From Pedobacter cryoconitis (GTDB lineage: Bacteria; Bacteroidota; Bacteroidia; Sphingobacteriales; Sphingobacteriaceae): DNA of 64,000 bases. Within the stretch, counting starts at the first letter, position 1. Each line of letters starts with the position of its first letter. This document shows positions 61,251-64,000 of the stretch, in pieces. The stretch lies in NCBI RefSeq assembly GCF_003259615.1, contig NZ_QLLR01000016.1, forward strand, positions 1 to 64,000, in the 5' to 3' direction. The notes below the pieces were generated by a model that was given only the letters and a program-made list of their open reading frames with translations, did not search any database and was not told the origin of the DNA. Position numbers and translations under genes: made by a program.

Positions 61251-62183
61251 CTATTTCGCTTCCTGTTCAGTCAGCCGTTCTCTTTCTTTTAATTGTTCAT
61301 CCAGCAAAGCCAGCCCCTGCTCAAAACTGCGTGGCGCATAACCAAGCTCTTGAATAGCTTTATCTAATATAAAACCAGTCCTTGCTGGTCTTGGTGCCGG
61401 CTGATTAAGAGAAGCTGCGCTAATCTCTGTAATCAATTCCTTATTTAAATTCCAAAAATCAGCAACCCTGAATACCAATTCTGAAACACCCATCATATCT
61501 TTCCCTGAAATATTAAACACACCATGCGCATCCTTCTCTACAACTAAAAGGCAGGCATCTGCCAGATCCTCTGCCAGAGTTGGCATCCGCCACTGATCAT
61601 TGACTACATTAATAGGAATCCCTTTCTCCAGCGCCCCCTTAGCCCACAGTACAATGTTACTTCTGCTTTCATCACTGATAATTCCATATACAATGATAGT
61701 ACGTAAAATAGCCCACTTACAAGAAGCACTTTGAATCAGTTCCTCTGCTTCTAATTTTGTCTTTCCATAATAGCTTAAAGGATTCGGAACATCCGATTCA
61801 AGATATGGGCCATTCAATCCATCAAAAATAAAATCCGTAGACAAATGAACCAATTGTATATTGTATTCCTCACAAATCGTGATTAATGTTTTTACCGCTT
61901 CCACATTCAGTGCATATGCCAGCTCTTTTTCCGTCTCGCATTTATCAACATTTGTTAGTGCAGCCGTATGGATAATTGCATCAGGCCTGTAACGCTCCAG
62001 AACGTCTCTGACATTTACAGGATCAAGAATATCCATTTCCGCATAGACATAGCCCTGAGTAATCTTAAAACGATTTTCACCTTTCGAAGTTGCCACCAGG
62101 TTAAACTGCTTTGCTGACAATATTGCGGAGGTAATTTTCTGTCCGAGAAGCCCGTTACTGCCCGTAACTAATACTGTTTTCAT
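61251..62183 (-). CDS. RmlD-like SDR (dTDP-4-dehydrorhamnose reductase family)
   Basis: A 310-aa NAD(P)-dependent extended SDR from the ATG at 62181-62183 (the longer frame adds residues before the Rossmann motif). It has GSNGLLGQ (7-14), HTAALTNVDKCE, HLSTDFIFDG and Y-x3-K in SYYGKTK. The family includes RmlD and also the MAT2B-like and other sugar reductases; the FDG and VDKCE blocks fit RmlD, but the sequence lacks its closest partners nearby. It could serve the dTDP-sugar path started by rmlB at 1423, though that is only a possibility. It is divergent from atpD. Confidence 0.75.
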   Translation of the reverse strand: MKTVLVTGSNGLLGQKITSAILSAKQFNLVATSKGENRFKITQGYVYAEMDILDPVNVRDVLERYRPDAIIHTAALTNVDKCETEKELAYALNVEAVKTLITICEEYNIQLVHLSTDFIFDGLNGPYLESDVPNPLSYYGKTKLEAEELIQSASCKWAILRTIIVYGIISDESRSNIVLWAKGALEKGIPINVVNDQWRMPTLAEDLADACLLVVEKDAHGVFNISGKDMMGVSELVFRVADFWNLNKELITEISAASLNQPAPRPARTGFILDKAIQELGYAPRSFEQGLALLDEQLKERERLTEQEAK

Positions 62184-62256
62184 GCCCACTAAATTATTGA
62201 TAAAAAAACTGTGGAAAAACTTTTTATTTATATACAAAAATTATATCGAAAATCCT

Positions 62257-62264
62257 TAGCTTTG
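62257..62264 (+). promoter_or_regulatory. Candidate -7 box of atpD
   Basis: TAGCTTTG, an exact TAnnTTTG, lies 69 nt before the atpD ATG. No good TTG at 19-21 nt upstream. Confidence 0.45.
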
Positions 62265-62315
62265 CAAACCGAATTGAAGCCTTTAAAACGGCCTTTAACA
62301 ATTTGATATTTATAA

Positions 62316-63839
<1,524 letters not shown>

Positions 63840-63861
63840 TTAAAGCGTATACACTCAACAT

Positions 63862-64000
63862 ATGACATTAGAAATATTAACACCAGATAAAAAAGTCTTC
63901 GAAGGCGAAGTAACAGCAGTTACTGTACCAGGAACGATGGGATCTTTTCAGATTTTGAGAGATCATGCACCTATTATTTCAACTTTAGAAGATGGACCAG
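63862..64000 (+). CDS. atpC: F1F0 ATP synthase epsilon subunit (partial)
   Basis: The first 46 codons of atpC, cut by the window edge. The sequence MTLEILTPDKKVFEGEVTAV and the following VPGTMGSFQILRDHAPIIS show the N-terminal beta-sandwich of the epsilon subunit. It is co-directional with atpD, 22 nt after its stop. Confidence 0.93.
   Translation, partial: MTLEILTPDKKVFEGEVTAVTVPGTMGSFQILRDHAPIISTLEDGP

Overview
The window looks like chromosomal DNA of a Bacteroidota member, most likely family Sphingobacteriaceae (Pedobacter-like). The evidence is two SusC/SusD pairs, an ECF sigma/FecR pair, a hybrid two-component regulator with AraC output, TAnnTTTG-type -7 boxes, AT-rich spacers with almost no Shine-Dalgarno sequences, and atpD-atpC apart from other ATP synthase genes. 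The genus is inferred from gene content and style, not from a search. No insertion sequence, prophage or CRISPR array was seen.

Layout. 1-6402: a DUF1963 protein, a 66-bp tandem repeat and a five-gene nucleotide-sugar operon (ugd, UDP-glucuronate decarboxylase, galE, a 188-aa unknown, rmlB) closed by a long hairpin terminator. 6583-25353: mainly housekeeping genes: waaA, hemH, ispH, a GT2-like membrane protein, a PRTase, a DUF2807 protein, rlmD, a TetR with a degenerate Rieske-like lipoprotein, pheS, kbl, a LexA-like S24 regulator, map, a bestrophin/SulP pair, a 44-aa membrane protein, obgE and adk. 25778-28344: a TetR/MFS locus with two matching palindromic operators, a frameshifted MFS gene, a cryptic small ORF and a secreted DUF296 protein.

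28489-42391 is a complete polysaccharide-utilisation locus (PUL) on the minus strand: ECF sigma, FecR, SusC with an STN domain, SusD, PKD lipoprotein, HGSNAT-like transmembrane acetyltransferase, beta-helix lipoprotein, NahK-like hexosamine 1-kinase, GH109 alpha-N-acetylgalactosaminidase and GH114 endo-alpha-1,4-polygalactosaminidase. Together these suggest a pathway for partly de-N-acetylated alpha-1,4-galactosamine polymers (fungal galactosaminogalactan, Pel-type polysaccharide): endo cleavage, uptake, re-acetylation of terminal GalN, exo release of GalNAc and phosphorylation to GalNAc-1-P. This is the most interesting system in the window.

42519-47399: an outer-membrane barrel protein divergent from a LytS/LytTR two-component pair. 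47405-60285: a second PUL (hybrid two-component sensor, SusC, SusD, GH130, MFS, and a 568-aa secreted protein of unrecognised family), probably for beta-mannosides. 60575-64000: tRNA-Arg(ACG), a peroxiredoxin, an RmlD-like SDR, atpD and the start of atpC, cut by the window edge.
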